Source of the DNA: Candidatus Aadella gelida
Lineage (GTDB): Bacteria > Omnitrophota > Gorgyraeia > Tantalellales > Tantalellaceae
Reading direction: 5' to 3'
Length of the DNA stretch: 34,772 bases
Assembly (NCBI GenBank): GCA_030765205.1
Contig: JAVCDB010000050.1
Coordinates: forward strand, 1-34,772
This document shows positions 18,153-25,940 of this stretch, piece after piece (the first letter of the stretch is position 1; the number at the start of each line of letters is the position of its first letter). Both the position numbers and the translations under genes were made by a program. The notes beneath the pieces were generated by a model that saw only the letters and a program-made list of their open reading frames with translations, was not told the origin of the DNA and searched no databases.

Positions 18153-19185
18153 TTTTATTCTCCTTTGTAAGCTCGTTCACGGTTTCTATAAGACTTATAC
18201 CAGCCATACAGGTACGAGTACATCTTCCGCAACCCGTACAGAAAAATTTGTTATATTTATCTACAGGATAATCAAATTTCCTATAATACCTGTGTTTTTG
18301 ACGGGAAGATCTCTCTTCACGGAAATTTTCTCCACCGGCAACTTCAGCAAATTCCTCAAGCTGACAAGAATCCCAGACCCGGCCTCTTTCTCCTCCGGAC
18401 ATATCAAGCTCTACATTATCCTGCACATCAAAACAATAGCATGTCGGGCATACCGCGGTACAGTTCCCGCAGGATACGCATTTTTTTCCAATAGCGTCCC
18501 ATGCAGCGCTTTTGAAGGACTTTTTGAATATACCCTGTATATCTCTAAAATCGGCTTTAAGATGTTTTTTGAACTTATCAAGTTTTTTCTTCTGCGCTTC
18601 TTTAAGGGCAGCCTTAATATCTCCTTCGTCGCCTTTCTCAAATATTTTGTGATCGTCAATAAGCTCGTCACCTGCACTAGAATTGATATGGATAACATAT
18701 TTTTTACCAATATCAGTTATCATGATGTCGTATCCTGCTTTAGGCTTGTGCGTATCCATAGTGGCACAGGTCGCACAATCATCGCAAGGAGCCATACATT
18801 CGTATCCTATAACTTTTATTGCCTTCCTTCTCTTCTTATAGTAAGGATCCGCAGGATCATTATAGAAAACCGCTTCAAGACATTCCATCCCGTCAATATC
18901 ACATGTATGCGCAGCGAATATAACGGTAGGTTCTATCTCAACAGTAGTTTTGTCCATTTTTGTCTCACCCATCGTGAAACTTCCAAGTTTTTCTTTTTGC
19001 GGTAAAAAATACTTTTTAGGCGGTAATATAGTAGGTTTATATTCCACAACCAGATCTTCCGCATTGTCTATGTCGGCAAAAACGAATTGGTTTTCCTTTT
19101 TGACGGGTCCGACTACTCGATGGTCTTTCTTTAAAAGATCAACGAATTTCCCTAGATTATCTTTTTCCAAATAAACATACCTCAT
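18145..19185 (-). CDS. Hydrogenase 4Fe-4S (beta) subunit
   Basis: CVSCGNCTAVCPTCYC and CTGCGRCTRTCMAG ferredoxin motifs; position in the HydBGDA-like order. Confidence 0.92.
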   Translation of the reverse strand: MRYVYLEKDNLGKFVDLLKKDHRVVGPVKKENQFVFADIDNAEDLVVEYKPTILPPKKYFLPQKEKLGSFTMGETKMDKTTVEIEPTVIFAAHTCDIDGMECLEAVFYNDPADPYYKKRRKAIKVIGYECMAPCDDCATCATMDTHKPKAGYDIMITDIGKKYVIHINSSAGDELIDDHKIFEKGDEGDIKAALKEAQKKKLDKFKKHLKADFRDIQGIFKKSFKSAAWDAIGKKCVSCGNCTAVCPTCYCFDVQDNVELDMSGGERGRVWDSCQLEEFAEVAGGENFREERSSRQKHRYYRKFDYPVDKYNKFFCTGCGRCTRTCMAGISLIETVNELTKENKNV

Positions 19186-19853
19186 ACTTTCTGCTCCTTT
19201 TTAGTTTTTATCTTATCTTTAACCCATTCGATAAAATTATCTATTCCCTCACCAGTTTTGCATGACATCCTTATAATCTTTATCCCGGGATTTACTGTGC
19301 AAAGACTCTTTTCTGCATATCGCATATCAAAATCTACATGTTCCAGAAGATCTGTCTTATTTATAAGAGCTACTTCACTTTCCTGTATAAGTAGTGGATA
19401 TTTTTCAGGTTTATCATGCCCTTCAGCCGTACTCAATAGCGCCACCTTTTCGTCCTCCCCTATATCAAATTCTGCAGGGCAAACAAGATTTCCCACGTTC
19501 TCTACTATCACCAGATCCAAACCATCTATTTCGACATTCGAAAGAGCTGCCCGAACAAGTCCGGCATCTATATGACAAGCATTCCCTGTATTGATCTGAA
19601 CGACCGGAAGAGACAGTGCATCCATCCTTTCAGCGTCACGTGATGTGAAACAGTCCCCTGTCAGGATAGTGAAGGATATCCCCTCTTTTTTGAGCAGAGG
19701 TCCTGCTTTTTCTAAAAGTGATGTCTTCCCAGCTCCGGGAGAAGAAATCATATTCATCATAAACACCTTCTTCTCTTTTAGAGAAGATCTTATCTTAGAA
19801 GCAGTCTTATCGTTATCTTTGAGTATATTTTCTTTTATCACTTTAAAAGCCAT
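19182..19853 (-). CDS. hypB: Hydrogenase nickel incorporation GTPase HypB
   Basis: SSPGAGKTSLLEK P-loop, ILTGDCFTSRDAERM, VENVGNLVCPAEFDIGE, NKTDLL; no His-rich N-terminus; start MAFKVIKEN at 19853. Confidence 0.95.
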   Translation of the reverse strand: MAFKVIKENILKDNDKTASKIRSSLKEKKVFMMNMISSPGAGKTSLLEKAGPLLKKEGISFTILTGDCFTSRDAERMDALSLPVVQINTGNACHIDAGLVRAALSNVEIDGLDLVIVENVGNLVCPAEFDIGEDEKVALLSTAEGHDKPEKYPLLIQESEVALINKTDLLEHVDFDMRYAEKSLCTVNPGIKIIRMSCKTGEGIDNFIEWVKDKIKTKKEQKV

Positions 19854-19868
19854 AAATCGTCCTTTCAC

Positions 19869-20111
19869 TTAATATTCTATTCCTTTGATCGTAAACTCTT
19901 TTCCTCCGGGCACAACCATTACTTTTAGTTTAGCATTTTTAAGTTTAATACTTTTAGGTACATGTTTGAAACAGTTCTCCATTATCTCCGGAACAATATA
20001 CCTAAGTTCTCCTACCTCAAGATGAACCTCTTTAACTTCATGTATACTTACGTCGTCTACTTCTTTATTCAATATAGAAACCATACTCTCTATAAGTTTC
20101 ATCTCATGCAT
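19869..20111 (-). CDS. hypA: HypA-like nickel chaperone lacking the zinc-ribbon domain
   Basis: 80 aa from MHEMKLIESMV; HypA core and C-terminal GGKEFTIKGIEY present, no Cys pairs; adjacent to hypB and hypE. Confidence 0.85.
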   Translation of the reverse strand: MHEMKLIESMVSILNKEVDDVSIHEVKEVHLEVGELRYIVPEIMENCFKHVPKSIKLKNAKLKVMVVPGGKEFTIKGIEY

Positions 20112-20116
20112 AATAA

Positions 20117-20246
20117 TAGGTCCAAAGGTCAAAAAGTCTAAAGTCGAAAAGTCTCATAGTTTATAACCTTATTTTGTAATGTTCCCTAAATTTGAATGCC
20201 ACAGGATTCTTCGGACCTTTCGACTTTTAGACCTTTGACTTTTAAA
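20117..20246. repeat. Intergenic element with inverted heptamer-repeat arms (element A)
   Basis: Left arm ggtccaaaggtcaaaaagtctaaagtcgaaaagtc and right arm ggacctttcgacttttagacctttgactttt are imperfect reverse complements, both with GTC/GAC at 7-bp spacing. Confidence 0.8.
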
Positions 20247-20251
20247 CTGCC

Positions 20252-21256
20252 CTAACAGATCCTCGGAAGCTGTTCTCCCGTAAGCATACCGACTATCCTG
20301 GTCACTCCATACCTAGTCTTCAAGCAAACCTTCCTGGGATTCTCTTCCGTTACTTCGCCTATAATACACGCGTCCTTACCATACTCATTCTTTTTCAGTA
20401 TATCAATCACTTTATCCGCACATTCCGGAGCTGTAATCAGTACCGCCTTACCTTCATTAGCAATATAGAGAGGGTCCAGTCCCAAAAGTTCACATGCGCC
20501 TTTAACTGCCTCTTTGATAGGCACATTTTTTTCCTCAATAATAATACCGAGATTGCTACTATCTGTTATCTCATTCAGCGTTGTAGCTAATCCTCCTCTG
20601 GTAGGATCGCGCATAAACTTAACTCCGTTTGCCCCGCACATTACCTGATCCAGCATATCATTGAGCGGAGCGCAATCGCTATATATCTCGCTTTCAAATT
20701 CCAGCCCCTTCCTCTCACCCAGCACTGCTACACCGTGGTCACCTACTGTACCCGTTATTATGATTTTATCTCCAGGCTCAATCTGATCTATGCCTATCCG
20801 GTCTCCAGATCCGAAGACCCCTACTCCGGAAGTATTTATAAAAATTTTATCGGCTTCTCCTCTTGCAACGACTTTTGTGTCACCCGTAACGATAGAAACT
20901 CCCGCTTTTTTCGCCCATTCAGACATTGATATTACGATCTTTTCCAGATCTTTTTCAGGGAAACCTTCTTCAAGAATAAACCCGCAGCTCATATATTTAG
21001 GCCTCGCTCCCGCGACAGCAAGATCGTTAACCGTACCGCAAACCGCTATTTTACCTATATCACCGCCCGGGAAAAATATAGGTTTTACTACAAAAGTATC
21101 TGTAGTGAATGCTATTTTCTCAGAAGATATATCCAAAACGGCCGAGTCATCCGCTCTATCGAGAATATCGTTTTTGAAATGTTTAAAAAAGATGTCCTGA
21201 ACAAGCTTATGCGATATCTTTCCGCCGCTTCCATGTTCAAGAGTTATTATACTCAT
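20252..21256 (-). CDS. hypE: Hydrogenase expression/formation protein HypE
   Basis: ITLEHGSGGKISHKLV, FTTDTFVVKPIFFPGGDIGKIAVCGTVNDLAVAGA, C-terminal PRIC; start MSIITLEHGSGG at 21256. Confidence 0.96.
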   Translation of the reverse strand: MSIITLEHGSGGKISHKLVQDIFFKHFKNDILDRADDSAVLDISSEKIAFTTDTFVVKPIFFPGGDIGKIAVCGTVNDLAVAGARPKYMSCGFILEEGFPEKDLEKIVISMSEWAKKAGVSIVTGDTKVVARGEADKIFINTSGVGVFGSGDRIGIDQIEPGDKIIITGTVGDHGVAVLGERKGLEFESEIYSDCAPLNDMLDQVMCGANGVKFMRDPTRGGLATTLNEITDSSNLGIIIEEKNVPIKEAVKGACELLGLDPLYIANEGKAVLITAPECADKVIDILKKNEYGKDACIIGEVTEENPRKVCLKTRYGVTRIVGMLTGEQLPRIC

Positions 21257-21257
21257 A

Positions 21258-22343
21258 TTATTCCCCATATTGATACCATGCCGCGCAGGTACCCTCACTT
21301 GATACCATGCATGCACCTTTGGGCGCTTCGGGTGTACATTCTCTGCCGAAAAGCCCACAATCTGCCGGATCCTTTGCGCCTCTTAAAATGTCTCCGCATA
21401 TACATCCCGAAAAACTTTCTGCCGGAGGAACAGTTATATCAAAAACTTTGTCAGCATCATACTCTGCGTATTTTTCTTTTATCTTAAGTCCTGAATCGGG
21501 TATAATCCCTAACCCTCTCCATTCTGCGTCTGCGGCCCTAAAGACATCGTCCATTACATCTTTGGCTTTTACGTTACCTTCCTCATTTACAACACGTTCA
21601 TAAGCATTTATCAATGCCGGCTGATCCATTTCATGTTTTTCTGTTAAAAGATATATCGCTCTCAAAAGATCTGCGGGTTCAAACCCTGACACGCAGCACG
21701 AGACGCCGCTTTTCTTAACTACCGGATCGTACATCCCTGTCCCAGTTATAGCGGTAACGTGCCCGGGACACAGGAGCGCGTCTATTCTTGAGTCTTTCGC
21801 GTCCGTCACAGCTTTAAGTGCCTGAGGCATAGTTCTGGCGAGAGAAAGAACACTAAAATTATTTATCCTCTCCTCCGTAGCTTGTCTTATTGCTGCTGCT
21901 ATGGTCGGTGCCGTGGTCTCGAACCCTATCCCGATGAATACAACCTTTTTCGCCGGCTCCTCTTTAGCAAGTTTTACAGCGTCCTGCGCCGAATAGACTA
22001 TCCTGACATCACTGCCCGAAGCTTTAGCTTTTATCAAAGAACTGTTCGTGCCCGGAACTCTCATCATGTCCCCGAACGTGCATATTATACAATTGTTCAA
22101 TTCGGATAACGCTATGATCTTATCAATATCCCCGATAGACGCAACACAAACCGGGCATCCGGGTCCGGAGATAAGTTTTATATTATCTCCTACAAGTTTT
22201 TGTATCCCATTTTTTCTTATGGACATAGTATGTCCACCGCATACTTCCATGATATTGAACGGTTTATGGGAGATCTTCTTTATCTCTTCAGATATCTTAA
22301 GGCAAAGGTCGGTATCCCTGTATTCATCAATATACCTGGACAT
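21258..22343 (-). CDS. hypD: Hydrogenase expression/formation protein HypD
   Basis: MEVCGGHTMSIRKNG, LISGPGCPVCV, FIGIGFETTAPTIA, CLCPGHVTAITG-like segment. Confidence 0.97.
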   Translation of the reverse strand: MSRYIDEYRDTDLCLKISEEIKKISHKPFNIMEVCGGHTMSIRKNGIQKLVGDNIKLISGPGCPVCVASIGDIDKIIALSELNNCIICTFGDMMRVPGTNSSLIKAKASGSDVRIVYSAQDAVKLAKEEPAKKVVFIGIGFETTAPTIAAAIRQATEERINNFSVLSLARTMPQALKAVTDAKDSRIDALLCPGHVTAITGTGMYDPVVKKSGVSCCVSGFEPADLLRAIYLLTEKHEMDQPALINAYERVVNEEGNVKAKDVMDDVFRAADAEWRGLGIIPDSGLKIKEKYAEYDADKVFDITVPPAESFSGCICGDILRGAKDPADCGLFGRECTPEAPKGACMVSSEGTCAAWYQYGE

Positions 22344-22344
22344 A

Positions 22345-22554
22345 TTATTTGTTCCCCTTAAAAAAATCTATAGTGAACTTAGCCTTTTCCTCACTGACTT
22401 TCTGTAAAGCATATCCCGCATGTACCAGCACATATTCCCCTACCTCGGGTTCAGAAATAAGATCCAAAGCTACATCCTTTTTAATCCCCGATAGCTCTAT
22501 CGTAGCTATCTTGCCTTTTATTTCAGTTATCTTCCCGGGTACGCTCCAGCACAT
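22345..22554 (-). CDS. hypC: HypC/HybG/HupF family hydrogenase chaperone
   Basis: 69 aa; MCWSVPGKI... VGEYVLVHAGYALQKVSEEKA. Confidence 0.95.
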   Translation of the reverse strand: MCWSVPGKITEIKGKIATIELSGIKKDVALDLISEPEVGEYVLVHAGYALQKVSEEKAKFTIDFFKGNK

Positions 22555-22580
22555 ATCTCTCCTTGGCCATCAGAGATGGC

Positions 22581-22689
22581 AGACCATAGACTGTTGACTA
22601 TTGACTTTTTTAATATTTTTCGAAGAAAAATATTGGTTTACTATCCAATTTACACATCGGTCATTCTCTGTCTATAGTCAATAGTCTCC
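22581..22689. repeat. Intergenic element with inverted heptamer-repeat arms (element B)
   Basis: Left agaccat-agactgt-tgactat-tgacttt; right arm reverse complement agactat-tgactat-agacaga; inner hairpin aatattttt-cgaag-aaaaatatt; shares acatcggtcattctctgtc with element C. Confidence 0.85.
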
Positions 22690-22691
22690 TA

Positions 22692-23771
22692 TTATGCATT
22701 CGCCGCGATAACGGCTTGTCCTACCGATATCCCGAGATCCGTTGTCGAATATTTTTTATGTTTAAAAAGTTCCATTGCGCTGTCTGAAAACATTTCCTCC
22801 AAAAGGTCTACCAGATACTGGTTCTGGAAGCATCCTCCGGATATACACACTTTCCTGATACCCGTTATCTGATGGAGAAGTTCGCTTATGCGGAACACCT
22901 TATCACATACAGTATTGTGGAATTTAGCGCTAATAACTCCGGGATCTATTCCCTCTTTGATATCTTCGACTATGCCTTTTATAAGGCCCGCTACATCTGC
23001 CTCATTGTTTGTTACGCTATACTTATAACTCTCTCCGGTATTTTTATCAGCTATCTGTTCCAGCATTATAGCGCCTTGCGCCTCGTATTCGGCAATATCA
23101 CAAATGCCTACAAGCGCAGCTACAGCATCAAAAAGTCTTCCCATTCCCGACGATAAGGGGCAATTGACGTTCTTCTTTATCATTTGCTCGACCATATCGA
23201 TCTTGTTGCTCTCTATCCTATGTAGCAAAGGTATGTCAGTCTCCCTGAACGCATCTCCATAGGCTTGATAAAGGTAAGCAAGAGCCATCCTCCATATCTC
23301 CGTTACTGCCGCGTCTCCCCCGGGGACCGGGACATAACCCAAATGGTACTTACGTTCAAACTGTTTTCTGTCGCATATAAAGAACTCTCCTCCCCAAGAC
23401 GCTCCGTCGCTACCGTAACCCGTACCGTCAAAAGAAACACCTATTACTTTTTCGTTTATCCCGTTATCTTCCATGCACGAAACTATGTGTGCGTGATGAT
23501 GCTGTACCTTTACCAGTACCGAGTCTTTATTCTCTCTGCCTAACAGTTCGGCAAGAGATGTCGAGAGATAATCCGGATGAAGATCACATGCTATACGATT
23601 CGGAACTATACCCTCCTCGGCAAGATGATCTCTCGTTGTTTTCTCGAACCGGTTATAGTTTTCTATCCCTGTTAAAGTTTCGACGGGTTTACTCACGTAT
23701 ATATGGTCTCCCATAATGACCGTAAAAGTGTTCTTATTTTCTGCGCCAAGCGCTAATATCTTATCCATCAT
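22692..23771 (-). CDS. hypF: HypF C-terminal (Kae1-like carbamoyltransferase) domain only
   Basis: 359 aa starting at MMDKILALGAENKNTF; HHHAH, SFDGTGYGSDGASWGGEFF, SGGCFQNQYL; no acylphosphatase, zinc-finger or YrdC region. Confidence 0.9.
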   Translation of the reverse strand: MMDKILALGAENKNTFTVIMGDHIYVSKPVETLTGIENYNRFEKTTRDHLAEEGIVPNRIACDLHPDYLSTSLAELLGRENKDSVLVKVQHHHAHIVSCMEDNGINEKVIGVSFDGTGYGSDGASWGGEFFICDRKQFERKYHLGYVPVPGGDAAVTEIWRMALAYLYQAYGDAFRETDIPLLHRIESNKIDMVEQMIKKNVNCPLSSGMGRLFDAVAALVGICDIAEYEAQGAIMLEQIADKNTGESYKYSVTNNEADVAGLIKGIVEDIKEGIDPGVISAKFHNTVCDKVFRISELLHQITGIRKVCISGGCFQNQYLVDLLEEMFSDSAMELFKHKKYSTTDLGISVGQAVIAANA

Positions 23772-24418
23772 TTCTTGTTATTCCCATTCTTCCCGGCTAA
23801 AAAATAAGATAATGTCTCAAGTTCCCGAGACAGATCAACGTCTTTTACCTTTATATTCTCCGGAACGTTAAGACTTACGGGAGCAAAGTTCAGGATACAC
23901 TCCACCCCGGCATTTACTAATTCTTCCGCTACCTCCTGCGCCTTCCCTACCGGAACGGTCAGTATGCTAAGTTCCACTTTTTTCTTTTTAACGGTTTGCT
24001 TAATCTCTTCTATGGATTGTATGGTAATATCTAAGAACTTTTTCCCGACTTTCTTTTCATCAGCATCAAAAGCCGCTACTATCTTCAGTCCATGAGTATC
24101 AAATCCCGAGTATGCCAAAAGAGCTGAACCCAAATGCCCCACCCCAACTATTGCAACGTTCCATATTTTATCTTTTCCCAATATATTATTGAGGGCGTTC
24201 TTTAATTCACCCACGGCATATCCTGAACCGCTAACCCCAAATTGTCCGAAATAACCTAGATCCTTTCGAACCTGCGCATCACTCAGGTTTGTTCTTTCTC
24301 CAAGCTCAGCGGATGATATAGTGCGTATATTGATCTTATCAAGTTCAGTGAGTTCTCTAAGGTATACGAACAATCTTGATATAGTGGACTGTGGTATTTT
24401 TTTTCCATTCATAACCAT
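23768..24418 (-). CDS. rex: Redox-sensing transcriptional repressor Rex
   Basis: Winged helix (SSAELGERTNLSDAQVRKDLGYFGQFG), Rossmann VAIVGVGHLGSALLAY; 4-nt overlap with hypF. Confidence 0.95.
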   Translation of the reverse strand: MVMNGKKIPQSTISRLFVYLRELTELDKINIRTISSAELGERTNLSDAQVRKDLGYFGQFGVSGSGYAVGELKNALNNILGKDKIWNVAIVGVGHLGSALLAYSGFDTHGLKIVAAFDADEKKVGKKFLDITIQSIEEIKQTVKKKKVELSILTVPVGKAQEVAEELVNAGVECILNFAPVSLNVPENIKVKDVDLSRELETLSYFLAGKNGNNKK

Positions 24419-24466
24419 TATCGCTTCTTTCCCCTTCCAAAATACTCATGTATAATGCTTAAAAGA

Positions 24467-24484
24467 TTGTGATTCTTTTCACAA
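24467..24484. promoter_or_regulatory. Rex operator
   Basis: TTGTGA-TTCTTT-TCACAA, an 18-bp inverted repeat matching the Rex box pattern, about 50 bp upstream of rex. Confidence 0.88.
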
Positions 24485-24487
24485 ACT

Positions 24488-24505
24488 CTGTACCGAAGTT
24501 CACAA
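24488..24505. promoter_or_regulatory. Degenerate second Rex-like site
   Basis: CTGTAC-CGAAGT-TCACAA with one good half-site (TTCACAA), 21 bp from the first operator. Confidence 0.4.
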
Positions 24506-24560
24506 ATATAATACTTTTCACCCAAAAAGTCAAGTTTATTTTCCTCTTGTTCTGTTAGGT

Positions 24561-24610
24561 TTAAAAGAAAAAGGAGCACCACTCGAATAATGCGAGTGAA
24601 ATGCTCCTTT
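24561..24610 (-). terminator. Intrinsic terminator downstream of the pilus-assembly gene run
   Basis: Minus strand AAAGGAGCA-TTT-CACTCG-loop-CGAGTG-G-TGCTCCTTT followed by TTCTTTT. Confidence 0.85.
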
Positions 24611-24637
24611 ATATCTATATATCTCGGCCTCCGGCCC

Positions 24638-24838
24638 CTATTTCATGATAGCTATACTCAGAAGAAATATTCCTGCCAGAAAATAGAATATGCCGACAAG
24701 TTTTCTTTTTTCGACAAATTTTATGGGATTCATAACAATTTTCATACCAATTTTGTTAAACCTCTCTATCGTACTGGGCTTGAATGAATACAAAAATCCC
24801 AAGATCAATGAAATAACACCTATTATCAAGAACCACAT
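24638..24838 (-). CDS. Small two-TM membrane protein, unknown function
   Basis: 66 aa MWFLIIGVISLILGFLYSF...FYFLAGIFLLSIAIMK; same strand as and just downstream of the pil genes, upstream of the terminator. Confidence 0.6.
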   Translation of the reverse strand: MWFLIIGVISLILGFLYSFKPSTIERFNKIGMKIVMNPIKFVEKRKLVGIFYFLAGIFLLSIAIMK

Positions 24839-24871
24839 AACATACTCCTTCGCCGGGAATTTAATGTTCTC

Positions 24872-25381
24872 TTATTGAAGAGCCCGATCCGACCATAACC
24901 TTAAGATATGTTCTTCATCATCCTTTTTTATTACAACCTCTTCTTTTTCTATGCTTATTACCTCTCCTCCTCCAATTATACCACCTACTCCAATTATTTC
25001 ATCATTGATTATTGCCATCAGTTTCCCTTCGGAATCCATTGTCACGCCTTCTAACCTGAATCCTGAAGTGTATTTCCCCTGTTCATTAGAGCCGCTTTTG
25101 GGAGGGATAAATGGATTGTCTCTCCCCATTCCGATCGTAATATCCTTTTTATCTGAAGATGACATATAAGGTTTTTTTCTATATCCTTTTTGAACTATTA
25201 CCTCGGGTTTGCCCGCTTGCTCCGCAACATTTTTAATCTCTTTTGATTTGCTTTTCTCGCGCTTCCCAGAATTGCTTAAAAGTATCAGAATTAGGACTAT
25301 AATGCCGATCGCGAGCAGGGCAGAAAATACTCTGTCTTTTTTACTTAATTTCTCTATTTTTAGCAGATCTTTCATCTCCAT
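24872..25381 (-). CDS. PilP/GspC-like pilus assembly protein
   Basis: Single N-terminal TM, then RDNPF..., FRLEGVTMDSEGKLMAIINDEIIGVGGIIGGGEVISIEKEEVVI (HR/PilP-like beta domain). Confidence 0.65.
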   Translation of the reverse strand: MEMKDLLKIEKLSKKDRVFSALLAIGIIVLILILLSNSGKREKSKSKEIKNVAEQAGKPEVIVQKGYRKKPYMSSSDKKDITIGMGRDNPFIPPKSGSNEQGKYTSGFRLEGVTMDSEGKLMAIINDEIIGVGGIIGGGEVISIEKEEVVIKKDDEEHILRLWSDRALQ

Positions 25382-25397
25382 ATTAAAATCCCATGTT

Positions 25398-25940
25398 TTA
25401 TTGGATATAAAGCGTAAGCATCATAGATACTTCCAATATCCCAGAAGTTTCGTCATCTGAAGTGTTTATTTGGATATCGTCAATCTTAATAAATTTTTCG
25501 TTTTCAAATATTTTTTTAGAAAAGTTCACTATAGCCGGATATGTCCCGGATGCGCTCACCTCGACTAACATTTCCTCTATTTCAGCTTCCTTATTCTTAT
25601 CTTTTGTTTTTTCCAAAGAATCCACGGAATATATTTTTAAACCGGATTTCCTTGCCCATTCATCTAATCTTTTAAAAAACGCGGTAGTCTCGTCCTTTTT
25701 TAGGAACTTTTTTTTAATACTCGCGGCCTTTTTCTCCCAATTCTCCGCGCTGTCTCGAATTTCGGATATCTCGTTCTTCTTAAAGTCTCTTACCTTAACA
25801 AGATCTTCCTGTGAAAAGAACTGAATCTTTACAGCTTTGAATTGTTCAAGGTGAGGCTTCATTAAAAAATTGAACAATATGACTGCCGAGGCAAGAGCTA
25901 CCGCCGCAAAAACCAATTTATCTTGTTTATTTATATTCAT
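25398..25940 (-). CDS. PilO/GspM-like pilus assembly protein
   Basis: N-terminal TM, coiled coil, ferredoxin-like C-terminal half (EEMLVEVSASGTYPAIVNFSKKIFEN); gene order after PilM-PilN. Confidence 0.7.
   Translation of the reverse strand: MNINKQDKLVFAAVALASAVILFNFLMKPHLEQFKAVKIQFFSQEDLVKVRDFKKNEISEIRDSAENWEKKAASIKKKFLKKDETTAFFKRLDEWARKSGLKIYSVDSLEKTKDKNKEAEIEEMLVEVSASGTYPAIVNFSKKIFENEKFIKIDDIQINTSDDETSGILEVSMMLTLYIQ

Noticed and set aside
18411-18710. 99-aa minus-strand ORF inside the hydrogenase beta-subunit gene
   Set aside because: Alternative-frame ORF within a conserved gene; same for 8673-8864 and 9465-9662 inside amtB.
20112-20132. N-terminal extension of the HypA ORF (MTFGPII)
   Set aside because: Encoded by repeat element A; HypA requires an N-terminal MHE for nickel binding, which starts at 20111.
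21257-21358. N-terminal extension of the HypE ORF (MGFSAENVHPKRPKV...)
   Set aside because: Overlaps the HypD C-terminus in another frame; the family start MSIITLEHGSGG at 21256 fits better.
24600-24660. ggcctccggcc near 24630 as a second terminator
   Set aside because: Only a 4-bp stem and no U-tract; the stronger hairpin at 24570-24610 explains termination.
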